Source: Anoxybacillus tepidamans PS2 (lineage in GTDB: Bacteria; Bacillota; Bacilli; Bacillales; Anoxybacillaceae). Taken from it: a DNA stretch of 64,000 nucleotides. The position numbers and the translations under genes are program-made. The stretch is from positions 124,001 through 188,000 of the forward strand of contig NZ_JHVN01000005.1 in assembly GCF_000620165.1 (NCBI RefSeq). Direction: 5' to 3'. The notes beneath the pieces were generated by a model that saw nothing but the letters and a program-made list of their open reading frames with translations, had not been told where the DNA came from and made no database searches. Shown here piece after piece: positions 47,775-55,704 of this stretch (position 1 is its first letter; every line of letters starts with the position of its first letter).

Positions 47775-47789
47775 TCGCCATCCATTTTT

Positions 47790-48617
47790 CTATTCTTTGA
47801 CCGAACCAGACGTTAAACCGGAAACAATTCGTCTTTGGAACAATAAGACCATAATGACAAGCGGAATGGTCACAATCACCGTCGCCGCAGAAATTTCGCC
47901 CCATGGAATCGTATACTGCCCTTGGAACATGGCAATGCCGACAGGGACGGTTTTATATTTTTCAGCGGTATTGATCGTCAGCGCAAATAAAAATTCGTTC
48001 CAAGCAGCAATAAAAACGAGAATCGACGTTGTAAACACGCCTGGTACCGCCAACGGTAAAATGACTTTAAAGTATGTTTGCATCGGCGTTGCCCCGTCCA
48101 TTTTCGCCGCCTCTTCTAAGTCGAACGGAATTTTGCGGAAAAACGTCACCAAAAGCCAAATGGATAGCGGTAACGCAAATGTCGTATACGGAATAATTAA
48201 TCCTAAGTAGCTATTGGTTAAGCCAAACTTTTTCACAAACATGTAGATTGGAGAAATGGTCGCAATTTGCGGAAACATCGACACCGCTAAAACGAGCCCG
48301 AGAATAACCGCCTTCCCTTTAAATTCAAGGCGGGCAATGGCATACGCGGCAAATGCTGCCACAAACACTGTGTAAACCGTCGTAACCGTTGCGACAACAG
48401 TACTGTTCCACAAATATCGCAAAAACGGATAATTCAAAAATACCGACACGTACGATTTGAATGTAGGGTGGCTTGCGAACCAGTTAAATGCACTGTCCCC
48501 GAACAACTCAGTAAGCGGTTTAATCGAGCTTAACAAAATCCATAAAAACGGAAACATGACAAAAAATACGAAAGCAGCTAAAAATAAATAAAACAGCGGG
48601 CCAGCTTTTTTCTGCAT
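47790..48617 (-). CDS. sugar ABC transporter permease, MalG type (second operon)
   Basis: A 275-aa inner-membrane permease with six helices and the EAA loop PFDLEEAAKMDGATPMQTYFKV. It is the last gene of lacI-sbp-permease-permease. Only 15 bases separate it from the partner permease. No ATPase gene is linked, as in the maltodextrin operon. The substrate is probably a di- or oligosaccharide; the binding protein recalls trehalose/maltose-type proteins, but this cannot be fixed from sequence alone. Confidence 0.87.
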   Translation of the reverse strand: MQKKAGPLFYLFLAAFVFFVMFPFLWILLSSIKPLTELFGDSAFNWFASHPTFKSYVSVFLNYPFLRYLWNSTVVATVTTVYTVFVAAFAAYAIARLEFKGKAVILGLVLAVSMFPQIATISPIYMFVKKFGLTNSYLGLIIPYTTFALPLSIWLLVTFFRKIPFDLEEAAKMDGATPMQTYFKVILPLAVPGVFTTSILVFIAAWNEFLFALTINTAEKYKTVPVGIAMFQGQYTIPWGEISAATVIVTIPLVIMVLLFQRRIVSGLTSGSVKE

Positions 48618-48632
48618 ACTCTCACCCCTTCG

Positions 48633-49928
48633 CTATTTTTTATCAGAGAGCAAATCCGCACCTAGCAATTTAATATAAATCATCGAAATAATAGCAACGC
48701 AGATAAAGACGATCACCGCAAGCGCCGAACCGCCTCCAAAATTCGTCTGTGAGAACATGACTTTATAGGCCAAAATTGATATCGTTTCCGTTGAGTTCGC
48801 CGGACCACCGCCTGTGAGCACGTAAATTAAGTCAAAGACGCGGAACGCATCAAGTGTACGGAACAATAAGGCCACTAAAATGCTCGATTTTAACAGCGGC
48901 AACGTAATTTTGATGAACTGTTGCCATTTCGTTGCCCCGTCAATAGAAGCTGCTTCGTACAAAGAACTCGGAATGGTTTGTAATCCTGCCAATAGCAACA
49001 GCGCCATATAAGGCGTTGTTTTCCATACATCAGCGAAAATAACTGAAAACATGGCACCCGTTTCGTTCGTCAATAAATCTCCCATTCTATCAATAAGGCC
49101 CAAATCCGCAAAATATTTAGCGACAATTCCGTTCTGGCCGTCATATAAAAACTTCCACATTAATGCTGATACAGCCGTCGGAATCGCCCAAGGAATGAGA
49201 ATCGTGGCCCGCACAAGCCCGCGCCCGAAAAATGCTTTATTAATTAAAAGTGCAATGCCCAGACCTAAAACGAGCTCTATCGCAACAGAAATCACTGTAA
49301 ATGACGTGGTGTTCCATAGCGCTTTCCATAGACGCGGGTCACTTAAACTATCTTTATAATGCTTTAAACCTATAAAGTTCGGTTCAATAACGACTCCTTT
49401 TAACCCTTTGGCAAGTCCAACAATTTTATCGGCTTGCGTTAACTCTCCTTCTTCTTTCATACGAGTAAGGGTTTGAACGATATCGCGAACGGTGTTATTG
49501 AATTGTTGGGCTGCCTTTTCATCAAGTTCTACAATTTTAATGCTGTCGCTTGGAGATTCAAAATTGTTGAGCGCTTCGTCAACTTGATCATAACGTTTCG
49601 CCACTTCTTTATCCGAACGAATCGTTTGATCCATTTTTTGCAGTTTCTTTTCTACAGCAGCCAATGTTTCTTTGACGCTCTCATCGGCTGTTGCCTGTTC
49701 TTTCATTAACGAGCTTTTCAAAAATGGATAGTTTTGTAAATATCCTTCTAAATCGAGGCTGTAATTTAAGTGAATTGAGGATTTGGTCGGGTCGTTTAAC
49801 CGATAGTCAAAGAGACTGTAATAAAATGATTGAATAACAGGCCAAATCGCGACAGCCAAAATGAGCAGCAATGCCGGAGCAACGAGCGTATACCCCAATA
49901 TGCGCTCTGCGCGTTTTTCGTTCCTCAT
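48633..49928 (-). CDS. sugar ABC transporter permease, MalF type with large external insert
   Basis: A 431-aa permease. After the first helix (about residues 13-35) comes an outside segment of some 150 residues rich in Lys/Glu and predicted coiled helices (VKETLAAVEKKLQKMDQTI; VRDIVQTLTRMKEEGEL), before the remaining helices start near residue 205. The EAA loop SSLYEAASIDGATKWQQF is intact. The insert recalls the periplasmic P2 domain of E. coli MalF, which touches the binding protein, but the sequence differs. It is followed by the second permease and preceded by a hairpin. Confidence 0.87.
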   Translation of the reverse strand: MRNEKRAERILGYTLVAPALLLILAVAIWPVIQSFYYSLFDYRLNDPTKSSIHLNYSLDLEGYLQNYPFLKSSLMKEQATADESVKETLAAVEKKLQKMDQTIRSDKEVAKRYDQVDEALNNFESPSDSIKIVELDEKAAQQFNNTVRDIVQTLTRMKEEGELTQADKIVGLAKGLKGVVIEPNFIGLKHYKDSLSDPRLWKALWNTTSFTVISVAIELVLGLGIALLINKAFFGRGLVRATILIPWAIPTAVSALMWKFLYDGQNGIVAKYFADLGLIDRMGDLLTNETGAMFSVIFADVWKTTPYMALLLLAGLQTIPSSLYEAASIDGATKWQQFIKITLPLLKSSILVALLFRTLDAFRVFDLIYVLTGGGPANSTETISILAYKVMFSQTNFGGGSALAVIVFICVAIISMIYIKLLGADLLSDKK

Positions 49929-49957
49929 GCAGCTTTCCCCCTATGCATAAAGGATAA

Positions 49958-49997
49958 TTAGCCTCCGGTGCTGGCAAAACAGCGACCTAGAGGCTAA
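49958..49997 (-). other. hairpin between binding-protein and permease genes (second operon)
   Basis: TTAGCCTC and GAGGCTAA arms with an inner GGTGCTG/CAGCGACC pairing. Its place, just after the binding-protein gene, parallels the hairpins after mdxE, and it lacks a T tract. Confidence 0.55.
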
Positions 49998-50016
49998 CTA
50001 AATCGTTAAGTCAACA

Positions 50017-51333
50017 TTATTTGTTCAATGCAGCCTTAATCTCTTTTTCCATGTTCGCAACCGCTTGTTCAACCGTTAGCTCTCCTGCAAGAGCTTTTGA
50101 TACATTGATTTGGATGATTTCTGATACCTCTGGGTAGTTCGGAACTACCGGACGTGGCACTGCCGCATTAAGCGCGTCTACAAATCCTTGTTCACCAAAG
50201 AACGGATTTGCTTTTAAAACATCCGAATCTTTGAACAATTCAGGAAGCGTTGGCGCTAAGCCGCCATAAATGGCTGAAATTTTTTGCCCTTCTGGCCCTG
50301 TCATAAATTTCACGAATTCCCATGCTTCTTTTGGATGTTTTGAATATTTATTGATCGCTGTCATCCAGCCGCCTAATGTCGCTGCTGAACCTTTATCGCC
50401 TGCTGGAAGCGGCGCTACGCCAACTTTGCCAACAATTTTTGACTGTTCTTTATCGTTCGCTAATGCATATTGATAAGGCCAGTTGCGAATAAACGGAGAT
50501 TGCCCTTCAATGAACGCTGTATGAGATTCAGGCTCAGTGAATGTTGTAATATTGCTTGGCACCACATCAGATTTAGCGATTTCAACCATCTTTTTCAAGC
50601 CTTTAATCGTTTCTGGGCTGTTGACAACAACGTTATTGTTTTTATCAACAATTTGTCCGCCATAGGAAGCGATAAATTCTACCGCGTTACATACTAAGCC
50701 TTCATATTGTTTTGCTTGCATTAAATAGCCAAATTTTGTGCCGCCTTTTCCTTTATACTGTTTTGCTGCCGCCAATAATTCATCCCATGTTTTTGGCACT
50801 TTATCTTTCGGAACAATATCTGTTCGATAGAATAGCATCCCAGCATCGATGAATTTTGGCATTGCCCATTGCTTTCCGTTAAAGTTACCAGCTGCCAATG
50901 CCCCTTGGTTATATTTGCTGAGATCTACTCCATCATTCTCAATAAAACGGTCAAGAGGTAATGTATAGCCTGCTTGTGCAAATTCCGCCGGCCAAACGAC
51001 GTCAAGATCCATGACATCGATTTCAGATGATTGGGCATTTAACATCGTCACATATGCATCGTGCTGCTTTCCTGAATCCGAAGGCATTTCGCGGAATTCT
51101 ACTTTGATGTTTGGATGGGACTGTTCAAACGCTTCAATAATTTTTTCCGTTGCTTTTGTGGCATCTTGACCACGGGCATATACGATTTTCACTACTTCGC
51201 TTGATTTGCCTTTTTGCGCATCTTTTTTATCTTTGTCTTTCGCCCCTTCGTTCGTTGTTTCACTGTTGGAGCATGCTGCTAATCCAAGAGTAAGCGCTAG
51301 CATTGCAGAAGATACTTTTACCGCCTTTTTCAT
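50017..51333 (-). CDS. sugar-binding lipoprotein of the second ABC operon
   Basis: A 438-aa solute-binding protein. The signal peptide ends in the lipobox LAAC with Cys21 as lipid site, followed by a Lys/Asp-rich linker. The mature part reads VVKIVYARGQDATKATEKI and AQSSEIDVMDLDVVWPAEFAQAG, the pattern of family-1 sugar-binding proteins of the trehalose/maltose type. Specificity is inferred. Downstream are the two permeases; upstream, 63 bases away, is a LacI-type regulator. Confidence 0.88.
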   Translation of the reverse strand: MKKAVKVSSAMLALTLGLAACSNSETTNEGAKDKDKKDAQKGKSSEVVKIVYARGQDATKATEKIIEAFEQSHPNIKVEFREMPSDSGKQHDAYVTMLNAQSSEIDVMDLDVVWPAEFAQAGYTLPLDRFIENDGVDLSKYNQGALAAGNFNGKQWAMPKFIDAGMLFYRTDIVPKDKVPKTWDELLAAAKQYKGKGGTKFGYLMQAKQYEGLVCNAVEFIASYGGQIVDKNNNVVVNSPETIKGLKKMVEIAKSDVVPSNITTFTEPESHTAFIEGQSPFIRNWPYQYALANDKEQSKIVGKVGVAPLPAGDKGSAATLGGWMTAINKYSKHPKEAWEFVKFMTGPEGQKISAIYGGLAPTLPELFKDSDVLKANPFFGEQGFVDALNAAVPRPVVPNYPEVSEIIQINVSKALAGELTVEQAVANMEKEIKAALNK

Positions 51334-51367
51334 ACATGTACCCCCCGTTATTTAATTGAACGATGCA

Positions 51368-51381
51368 AGAAATCGATTTCA
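51368..51381. promoter_or_regulatory. LacI-type operator between lacI and the binding-protein gene
   Basis: GAAATCGATTTC (51369-51380) is a perfect 12-bp palindrome with a central CG, and it lies just downstream of the regulator gene. It resembles the site at 52455-52468. Confidence 0.5.
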
Positions 51382-51396
51382 CACCCACGAAAGCTG

Positions 51397-52407
51397 CTAT
51401 TTAGCAAGCCTGTTTGACACCGTCGACTCTCTAACGATCAGTTCGATTGGAAACTCATATACTTCACGCCGACGGTATTTTCGCGAACGAATTTTTTCAA
51501 CCATTACTTCGAGTGCCTTGTGCGCCATTTTTTCAACCGGCTGATGGACGGTTGTGATTGTCGGTTCCATTAACTCAGTAATCGCTTGATTGTCAAAACC
51601 TACTACCGCAAGCTGTTCGGGAACGCTGTATCCACATTTGATTGCTTCCGAAACAATGCCAGCCGCCACTTCGTCGCTGCCGGTAAATACAGCAGTCGGT
51701 GGAGCGGACAGCTTCATCATTTGATGAAACACTCGCCTGCCATCTTCGCTCGAAAACGCATCTCGAAAAGCATACCGCTCTTCAAACTCGATCCCGTATT
51801 CCAGAAGCGCTCGACGGAATCCGATCTCCCGATGGCTAGCTACATTGCTTCGCGTGCCGCCTTGACAGTATGCAATGCGACGATGGCCCTGTTCTAGCAA
51901 ATGCTTCGTTGCTATGTACCCTCCTTGCGCTTGATCAAGCATGACCGATGGAACATTGGCCTGTTCATCGAATTCATTGCATAGCACAATCGGCCCATAG
52001 TCTAAAAACGGCTCAAGCACTTTCCATTCATTTTGAATTGATGCAAGAATGACGCCATCCACCTGCTTCGTTTTCAATAAGTTCATGTAGTTCAATTCTT
52101 TTTCCGGTGAATACCTTGTTTGGCAAATGATAAGTTGGTAGCCTTTTTCAGCAGCAGCCATTTCCATCGATTCGACTAGTTGGCTAAAAAACGGATTCAT
52201 AATTCTAGGAACAAATAGTGCAATAACATCTGTTTTTTGACTGCGCAAGCTTCGTGCCGAAGAATTCGGAACATATCCAAGCTGATTCATTGCTTCGATG
52301 ACGAGTTTTCGCTTATCTTCGGACACATAAGGATGGTTATTGATGACCCTTGACACTGTTGTCCGCGAAAGCCCTGCCAACTTGGCTACATCTTCAATCG
52401 TTGACAT
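51397..52407 (-). CDS. LacI-family transcriptional regulator of the second sugar operon
   Basis: A 336-aa repressor. The N-terminal helix-turn-helix and hinge are standard (IEDVAKLAGLSRTTVSRVINN, then YVPNSSARSLRSQKT). The C-terminal two-lobe sugar-sensor domain has FTGSDEVAAGI and VVGFDNQ. It precedes its target genes on the same strand. Two palindromes of LacI type flank it, one at its promoter and one at its 3' end, so autoregulation is likely. The inducer is unknown, presumably the transported sugar. Confidence 0.9.
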   Translation of the reverse strand: MSTIEDVAKLAGLSRTTVSRVINNHPYVSEDKRKLVIEAMNQLGYVPNSSARSLRSQKTDVIALFVPRIMNPFFSQLVESMEMAAAEKGYQLIICQTRYSPEKELNYMNLLKTKQVDGVILASIQNEWKVLEPFLDYGPIVLCNEFDEQANVPSVMLDQAQGGYIATKHLLEQGHRRIAYCQGGTRSNVASHREIGFRRALLEYGIEFEERYAFRDAFSSEDGRRVFHQMMKLSAPPTAVFTGSDEVAAGIVSEAIKCGYSVPEQLAVVGFDNQAITELMEPTITTVHQPVEKMAHKALEVMVEKIRSRKYRRREVYEFPIELIVRESTVSNRLAK

Positions 52408-52454
52408 CGTTGCTTACCTCCTTGCCTGCCGAGACGCAGCTTTTCGCGTGTAAG

Positions 52455-52468
52455 TGAAATCGTTTTCA
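52455..52468. promoter_or_regulatory. cre/LacI-type site at the lacI promoter
   Basis: TGAAATCGTTTTCA fits the catabolite-responsive consensus TGNAANCGNTTNCA fully. It begins about eight bases after the -10 box of the lacI promoter, where CcpA or the operon's own repressor would act. Confidence 0.6.
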
Positions 52469-52475
52469 TATTTGA

Positions 52476-52504
52476 ATTATAATGAACTTTATAGGAACAT
52501 TCAA
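52476..52504 (-). promoter_or_regulatory. promoter of the lacI-sbp-permease operon
   Basis: Minus strand TTGAAT (52499-52504), a 17-base spacer and a perfect TATAAT (52476-52481). Confidence 0.7.
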
Positions 52505-52529
52505 CTAGTAATCTCAAAAATTTTTTGAA

Positions 52530-52567
52530 AAAAGCCCCATGCAGGCGGCTATACCTGAGGGGCTTTT
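52530..52567 (-). terminator. terminator of yhgE
   Basis: AAAAGCCCC and GGGGCTTTT arms with an inner CAGG/CCTG pairing. The yhgE stop codon lies in the loop; TTTC then an AT-rich run follows on the minus strand. Confidence 0.75.
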
Positions 52568-54951
52568 GTTGCATTTTGTTCAACTTTATAAAACTGTTTC
52601 TTATACAGAACACTGAAATATAAAATGGTACACATAACTGAAACAGCGCTATACCCGATAAGAGTGAACGCGTTTTCCCACATAAATCTGAAATCTCCGG
52701 TTGAAATCACCGCTCTGAATCCCCTTATTGAGTACGTCATCGGCAAGCAAGGCGTGATATGTTGCAACACTTTTGGAACTAATTCAATCGGAAACGTTCC
52801 GGCGCTCGATGTTAGTTGCAAAATCAATATGATAATGCCGATAAACCGCCCAGGATCTCCCAATGACGTGACAAGAAATTGAATGAGCGACATAAACGTG
52901 ATGCTCGTAATGATGCTAAACGCTATAAATTTGGCTACGCTCTGCACATCGATTCCTAATCCAAAGAGCAACACCGCATCCGCTAATAACGCTTGTATTG
53001 TTCCAATGATCAACAAAATGCCAAACTTACTAATGAACCAGCTGAACCCCGAGCGCGGAACATCGACCGATTCACGCAGCGGAAAAACAATCGTTGAAAG
53101 AAGCGTGCCCACAAATAGCCCTAACGACAACAGATAAGGAGTCATTCCCGTTCCATAGTTGGGCACATGATGAATCTGTTCATTTTTTATTTTTACCGGT
53201 TCGGCAAACATGCGGTAAATCTCATCGTTGGCTTTCACATCTCCTGCTTGCTTCGCGCCGTCAGTCAATTTTTCCGCCAACTCCTTCGAGCCGCTAGTTA
53301 ATTGCTGCATACCTGCTGTCAACTGATTAGAGCCGTCAGAAAGTCGATTGATTCCATTTAAAAGCTTTGACGTTCCGTTGTTTAGTTCACTCATGCCATG
53401 AACCAATGCTCCTGATCCCAAAGCAAGCTGATTGGCTCCCGTATGCATGCGTGCTGAACCGTCCGCAAGTTGATGCAACCCTGTCGCCAGTTGGCCGCTT
53501 CCCTCTGCAAGCTCGGTGGCCCCTTGCTTCGCTTCAGATACCTTTTCTCCAAAAGTCGTCAATCCTTGAACGAGTTGTTCCTGGCCCGCCAAAAGCGCAT
53601 CCGCGCCTGAGGCAAGACGCTCTTGGCCCGCTAAAAGCTGCCTAAATCCACCGCTTAGAGCCTGCTCTCCGTCATAAAGCTGCGATGAGCCTAGGGCAAG
53701 TTGGTCTGCTCCTGTTTTTAACGCGCTTGCCCCGCTCGACAGTTGCGCTACTCCTCCAGCCACTTGCTTGCTTCCTTCAGCCAACGGCAGCAAATTATTT
53801 TTTAGCGCCTGCAAAGCGGCCTTGTCATTCGCGTCAGTCGTTTGGGCAATCATCGCATCAAGCTGGGATAGCACTTGCTGCAATCCATCGCTCACTTGAA
53901 CCGCCCCTGCTTTTGTACTTTCTGCTCCTTGCTTCCATTGTTCCAAAGAAACGGAAAGGTTGTTCGCTCCGTTTTTCAACTGCAAGGCACCAGCCGTTAA
54001 TTGCGGCGCTTTTTCCTGCATTTGCTTCATCCCAACAACCGATCGTTTTAATCCATCAGATAGCTGTTCCGTGCCGTCTCTCGCTTTTTTCGCGCCATCT
54101 AACAACTGTGATTGGCCTTGCGCAAGACGCCCCAATCCGTCATTAAATTGCTGAAGGCCTTCGTTCAATCGCCCTGCTCCTTCGCTTGCTGATTTCAAGG
54201 CATCTTCAAAAGAAGCTGATTTTTCAGCTAGTAAACTTAAATTTTTATATATTTCCGCTGCTCCGTTTCCCGCCGCCTTCGTGCCGTTTTGAAGTTGGAT
54301 GCCTCCACTTTGTGCTGAATGGAGGCCTTCTTGCAATTGCATTGCTCCGTCTTTTGCCGATGAGATGCCTTCATGCAATCGTGTCGCTCCAGAACTCGCA
54401 TCTTGAAGACCTTTAGCCATTTTTTTCACGCTATCAAACATTGCTTCCGCATAGGCAGCTGTCACCGTTGTAGCAATTTCTTCTTTTATTTTCTCAACCG
54501 CTTTGCTGCCAATTTGCGCTGATAAAAAATTGCTCCCTTCATCCGGCATATAAATGAGATCCATCCGTTTCGGGTGTTCATTCTGAATCGTGGCGGCATT
54601 TTCAGAAAAGTTTTCAGGAATTTTAACAACCATATAATATTTACGCTGCTTTAGCCCTTTTACTGCCTCCTTCTCAGAAACAAAATGCCATGCGAATGTC
54701 CTCTTTTCCTTTAATTTTTTCATCAAGTCATTGCCGATCCTCAATTTTTCCCCATTGAAAACTGTTCCGTGATCATTATTAACAACGGCTACAGGCAGTT
54801 GGTCTAAATGACCATAAGGATTCCAAAAAGCCCACAAAAACACTCCGCTATACAGTAAAGGAATAAATAAAACAGCAATAATCGGAACGAGCATTTTCCG
54901 ATTGCTTACTATTGTTTTTAACTCTTGAAGCCATAGAGAAATTCCTTTCAT
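52549..54951 (-). CDS. yhgE: YhgE/Pip-type membrane protein with glycine-repeat external domain
   Basis: An 800-aa ABC-2-type membrane protein. One helix near the N-terminus (residues 22-43), a large outside region, then five or six helices from about residue 620 on. Residues 185-580 carry a long run of LxxGxxxLxxG-type repeats (e.g. SDGLQQVLSQL, AQGQSQLLDGAKKARDG), expected to form an extended helical rod. Similar proteins act in phage infection (Pip) or in export from the envelope; the role here is unknown. It follows the TetR gene yhgD on the same strand, and a 23-bp operator lies before its start. Confidence 0.88.
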   Translation of the reverse strand: MKGISLWLQELKTIVSNRKMLVPIIAVLFIPLLYSGVFLWAFWNPYGHLDQLPVAVVNNDHGTVFNGEKLRIGNDLMKKLKEKRTFAWHFVSEKEAVKGLKQRKYYMVVKIPENFSENAATIQNEHPKRMDLIYMPDEGSNFLSAQIGSKAVEKIKEEIATTVTAAYAEAMFDSVKKMAKGLQDASSGATRLHEGISSAKDGAMQLQEGLHSAQSGGIQLQNGTKAAGNGAAEIYKNLSLLAEKSASFEDALKSASEGAGRLNEGLQQFNDGLGRLAQGQSQLLDGAKKARDGTEQLSDGLKRSVVGMKQMQEKAPQLTAGALQLKNGANNLSVSLEQWKQGAESTKAGAVQVSDGLQQVLSQLDAMIAQTTDANDKAALQALKNNLLPLAEGSKQVAGGVAQLSSGASALKTGADQLALGSSQLYDGEQALSGGFRQLLAGQERLASGADALLAGQEQLVQGLTTFGEKVSEAKQGATELAEGSGQLATGLHQLADGSARMHTGANQLALGSGALVHGMSELNNGTSKLLNGINRLSDGSNQLTAGMQQLTSGSKELAEKLTDGAKQAGDVKANDEIYRMFAEPVKIKNEQIHHVPNYGTGMTPYLLSLGLFVGTLLSTIVFPLRESVDVPRSGFSWFISKFGILLIIGTIQALLADAVLLFGLGIDVQSVAKFIAFSIITSITFMSLIQFLVTSLGDPGRFIGIIILILQLTSSAGTFPIELVPKVLQHITPCLPMTYSIRGFRAVISTGDFRFMWENAFTLIGYSAVSVMCTILYFSVLYKKQFYKVEQNATKAPQV

Positions 54952-54972
54952 CGCTCCCCCTCCTTGTACAAT

Positions 54973-54995
54973 TGACCATTTTGTTCATTTAGTCA
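54973..54995. promoter_or_regulatory. YhgD-type operator upstream of yhgE
   Basis: TGACCATTT-TGTTC-ATTTAGTCA: two 9-base half-sites with a five-base spacer, matching the geometry of the site at 55613-55635; the left half is imperfect. It lies about 20 bases before the yhgE start. Confidence 0.55.
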
Positions 54996-55021
54996 CATCT
55001 TTCAAAAAAGAAGAAGGACCA

Positions 55022-55594
55022 TCATTTTGACAATCCTTTAAAAAAGTACAGCTCAAATAGCTCAGCAATTTGCTCTTTAGAAAGCGGAGCATGGCTTTTT
55101 TCCCACTCAAACACAAGAGCAATATACATTTTTAACATCAAAAAAGCAGTAATCTCTGCGTCGCAATGGCGAATCTCCCCTTTTTCCATCGCTTTTTCAA
55201 TTTTATCTCGAATATACGCGAGAATCGCTCGATCCAACTTGCCCATGACTTCTTGAACAGCAGGAGTGCCGATATCGCGGACCTCTTGCAGCAATTTAAT
55301 CGTTAACTGATGCTGTTTGCGGAACTCTAAAATACGATACAAAGCGCGATGAACATTTTCAAAAAAGGACTGGTCATCACTCATCACTTGCTCCGCTGCT
55401 GTTTTAATTTCTACAATGACGGAAGAGATAATCTCATCTAATAATTCTTCTTTGCTCTTAAAAAATGTGTAAATCGTTCCTTTTCCAACATTCGCAAGCT
55501 TCGCTACTTGATCGATCGTTGTTGCTTTATAGCCGAACAATGAAAAAGATTTTGTAGCGGCCTCAATAATTTGCTGTTTTCGATTTACTGACAT
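55022..55594 (-). CDS. yhgD: TetR-family regulator YhgD
   Basis: A 190-aa TetR-type repressor. The N-terminal helix-turn-helix segment is KSFSLFGYKATTIDQVAKLANVGKGTIYTFFKSKEELL; the C-terminal ligand-binding domain is helical. It stands upstream of yhgE, as in B. subtilis, and near-identical palindromes precede both genes, pointing to autoregulation and control of yhgE. The start at ATG 55594 has GAGGG nine bases upstream; ATG 55603 is possible. Confidence 0.88.
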   Translation of the reverse strand: MSVNRKQQIIEAATKSFSLFGYKATTIDQVAKLANVGKGTIYTFFKSKEELLDEIISSVIVEIKTAAEQVMSDDQSFFENVHRALYRILEFRKQHQLTIKLLQEVRDIGTPAVQEVMGKLDRAILAYIRDKIEKAMEKGEIRHCDAEITAFLMLKMYIALVFEWEKSHAPLSKEQIAELFELYFFKGLSK

Positions 55595-55612
55595 GTTCTT
55601 CATCCCTCAATC

Positions 55613-55635
55613 TGACTAAATGGACTATTTGGTCA
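55613..55635. promoter_or_regulatory. YhgD-type operator upstream of yhgD
   Basis: TGACTAAAT-GGACT-ATTTGGTCA: 9-base inverted half-sites with one mismatch and a five-base spacer, 18 bases before the yhgD start. Confidence 0.65.
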
Positions 55636-55675
55636 TTCGGTATTGACATCTTATCATGGCGACAACAAAAAGTAA

Positions 55676-55704
55676 AGAGGTTAACTTGCTATTAGTTAAC
55701 CTCT
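55676..55704 (-). terminator. terminator of hemEHY
   Basis: AGAGGTTAAC and GTTAACCTCT arms; the hemY stop lies at the edge of the loop, and TTACTTTTTG follows on the minus strand. Confidence 0.85.

Noticed and set aside
53367-54416. Plus-strand ORFs and apparent DNA repeats in yhgE
   Set aside because: The repeated DNA reflects the glycine-leucine protein repeats of yhgE. The antisense ORFs have no ribosome sites.
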